From Apostichopus japonicus (lineage: Eukaryota > Echinodermata > Holothuroidea > Aspidochirotida > Stichopodidae), in contig NC_092572.1 in NCBI RefSeq assembly GCF_037975245.1, positions 12,928,769 to 12,992,768 of the forward strand: a DNA stretch of 64,000 nucleotides, read 5' to 3'. Made by a program: the position numbers and the translations under genes. The notes beneath the pieces were generated by a model. It saw nothing but the letters and a program-made list of their open reading frames with translations, was not told where the DNA came from and made no database searches. Shown piece after piece: positions 62,641-64,000 of this stretch. The first letter of the stretch is position 1. Each line of letters begins with the position of its first letter.

Positions 62641-64000
62641 TTTTCCTTTTACAATACTCCAGTAAAAGGTACAAAGAAAAGAGATGCTTGGAAATAACTT
62701 CTTTTTTTTTTTAATGACAAATCAGTTCATGGACAGGATGTTTCTTCATCCCTCCCACCACAGTTAATACCCTTCAACTACCTATCCAGTAACAGGTTAT
62801 CTCTTATCAAATACTAATCAAAACATGCAATAAATCTTTCATAAACATTCTTAGTGATACCTGCATCTACTATTGAGATGGTTGGGTGACAACAGACAGT
62901 TTCTATAATGTTTCTATTACTTATAATATCAGCCTGGAAGGCAGTTATTAAATGATGCTAAGCAGTCACATGTACATATGGGATATGCCCTATGGCCTTT
63001 TACTTCACACCAGGTGGCTATCCAATTCACACGGGTACATTCTTTTTGGACATTTTTTTTTTAAACATTTGGAAGACCATTTTCACATGAGGGGAAAAAG
63101 AATGGATTTCTCCTAGATAAAAATAATAACCCCATCTTACTTCAGCCAGACAGGGCTTGAATCCATAGGTTTGCTTGACAATAGGTTCCCAATAAAAAGG
63201 AGGTGGCCTTCCATGGATGATCGATGATTCAGTTTACAATAATACCATGGCACCCCTGCTACCATCAATATCATTTTCTTTAACTTTCATTAATTAACTA
63301 AATCTGATTTTGAATTAGTTTTAGATAACTCTTAACTTTGACATTTTTGCCCTCCAGTTTGAAAAAGGAAAGGATACTAGCATAGCACAAACAACATAAA
63401 TGTGGAAAGGTTGCTCCCTTTCATTGCCGTCTCAATCACCCCCCCCCCTCCCCGCTCCGACTACCACACCCAAAATTATATACACGAAGAGTGCATTATT
63501 GAAAATTTCTCTAAATAAAGCCTTATCAGTAAACCTGTGCTACTGCAAACTGAAAATTCAATTCAAAGATTCTCCCTCTTCACTTTCATTTCTCCTCGAT
63601 CCTTCGCCTCACCACCCTCCCCCCCCCCCCACCCCTGGTCCTTCCAACTACCATCCATAACTCCTGCCAATATCAAATTCAGTCACCTTAACATCCCAAT
63701 AAAGTGTCAGTCGGTCAAGCACCACAATGTTTGTAGACCAAGAAATCAACAACCGAAACCCATTTTTAAACTTTAAAGCCCCATCAAATAAAGATGCTGT
63801 TTTTTACTTCTTTTTCTCTAAACAAGATTAACACACAAACACCAAATCCAAAATATATAGAATTCCCATTCCCATTTTGAATATTCTACAATTTTTTTTT
63901 GGCCAAGCCACGTTAAAAAAGTGAGTGTTATTTCTTTTTGGCCTTCCCCCATCTTTGTGTTTGCATTGCAACAAGGTGTAGTTTTCTCTACTAAAAAAAC
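62641..64000. other. No gene seen
   Basis: AT-rich flank with C runs at 63439-63450 and 63619-63630 and many homopolymers. The open frames at 63400-63776 are low-complexity and unrecognised. Confidence 0.6.

Noticed and set aside
63400-63776. Pro/Ser-rich open frames near the right edge
   Set aside because: Created by poly(C) and CT-rich runs.

Overview
The window is animal nuclear DNA that is AT-rich and intron-rich. It is crowded with microsatellites, minisatellites, tRNA-derived repeats and long G:C homopolymer runs. The protein matches, a deuterostome-type multidomain RhoGEF, and the repeat style (tRNA-headed SINE-like elements, a decayed non-LTR retrotransposon, repeats of the 'GGATACGCGCCTG' sort) suggest a marine invertebrate. 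An echinoderm such as a sea cucumber or sea urchin is my best guess; this is inference, since nothing in the sequence names the species.

One protein-coding gene dominates and lies entirely on the + strand. Eighteen exons from 806 to 51919 encode the C-terminal part of an RGS-RhoGEF of the ARHGEF11/ARHGEF12 (PDZ-RhoGEF/LARG; fly RhoGEF2) family. Every intron is GT-AG. All 17 exon junctions keep one reading frame, and the joined exons (3776 bases) give 1257 complete residues and a stop. The PDZ and RGS-like domains expected at the N-terminus must lie upstream of the window. What is visible: the post-RGS linker (exons 1-6), the catalytic DH domain (6-10), the PH domain (11-13), a helical/coiled-coil region (14-17) and a long acidic Ser/Glu-rich tail (17-18). 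Residue numbers in the entries count from the first complete codon in the window (base 808). The protein is expected to load GTP on RhoA-type GTPases downstream of Galpha12/13.

Layout: 1-620 pyrimidine minisatellite. 806-7442 linker exons 1-4. 7443-19757 a 12.3-kb intron holding a 33-bp minisatellite and two perfect DR1 nuclear-receptor-type sites. 19758-26626 linker exons 5-6. 26627-36436 DH and PH exons. 36437-42111 C-terminal exons, separated by a long TA tract and a 111-bp CA-rich higher-order repeat. 42112-51251 a 9.1-kb last intron with a 14-bp minisatellite, a TACCTCA/TGAGGTA cluster and a repeated TGAATATTCA palindrome. 51252-51919 last coding exon. 51920-64000 3' UTR, then a repeat-dominated flank with no gene I can support: related interspersed repeats, a nested fold-back element, a retrotransposon 3' fragment and a tandem array of Pol III-like (A box/B box/T-run) units.

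The points I would check first are: (i) an intron that, if retained, stays in frame through about 489 codons of a His/Thr/Pro repeat; (ii) a 36-nt cassette microexon; (iii) an acceptor whose exon starts with a donor-like GTAAG; (iv) the 19-base DR1-containing word shared by two intronic sites in opposite orientation; (v) the TACCTCA cluster; (vi) the Pol III-like array.
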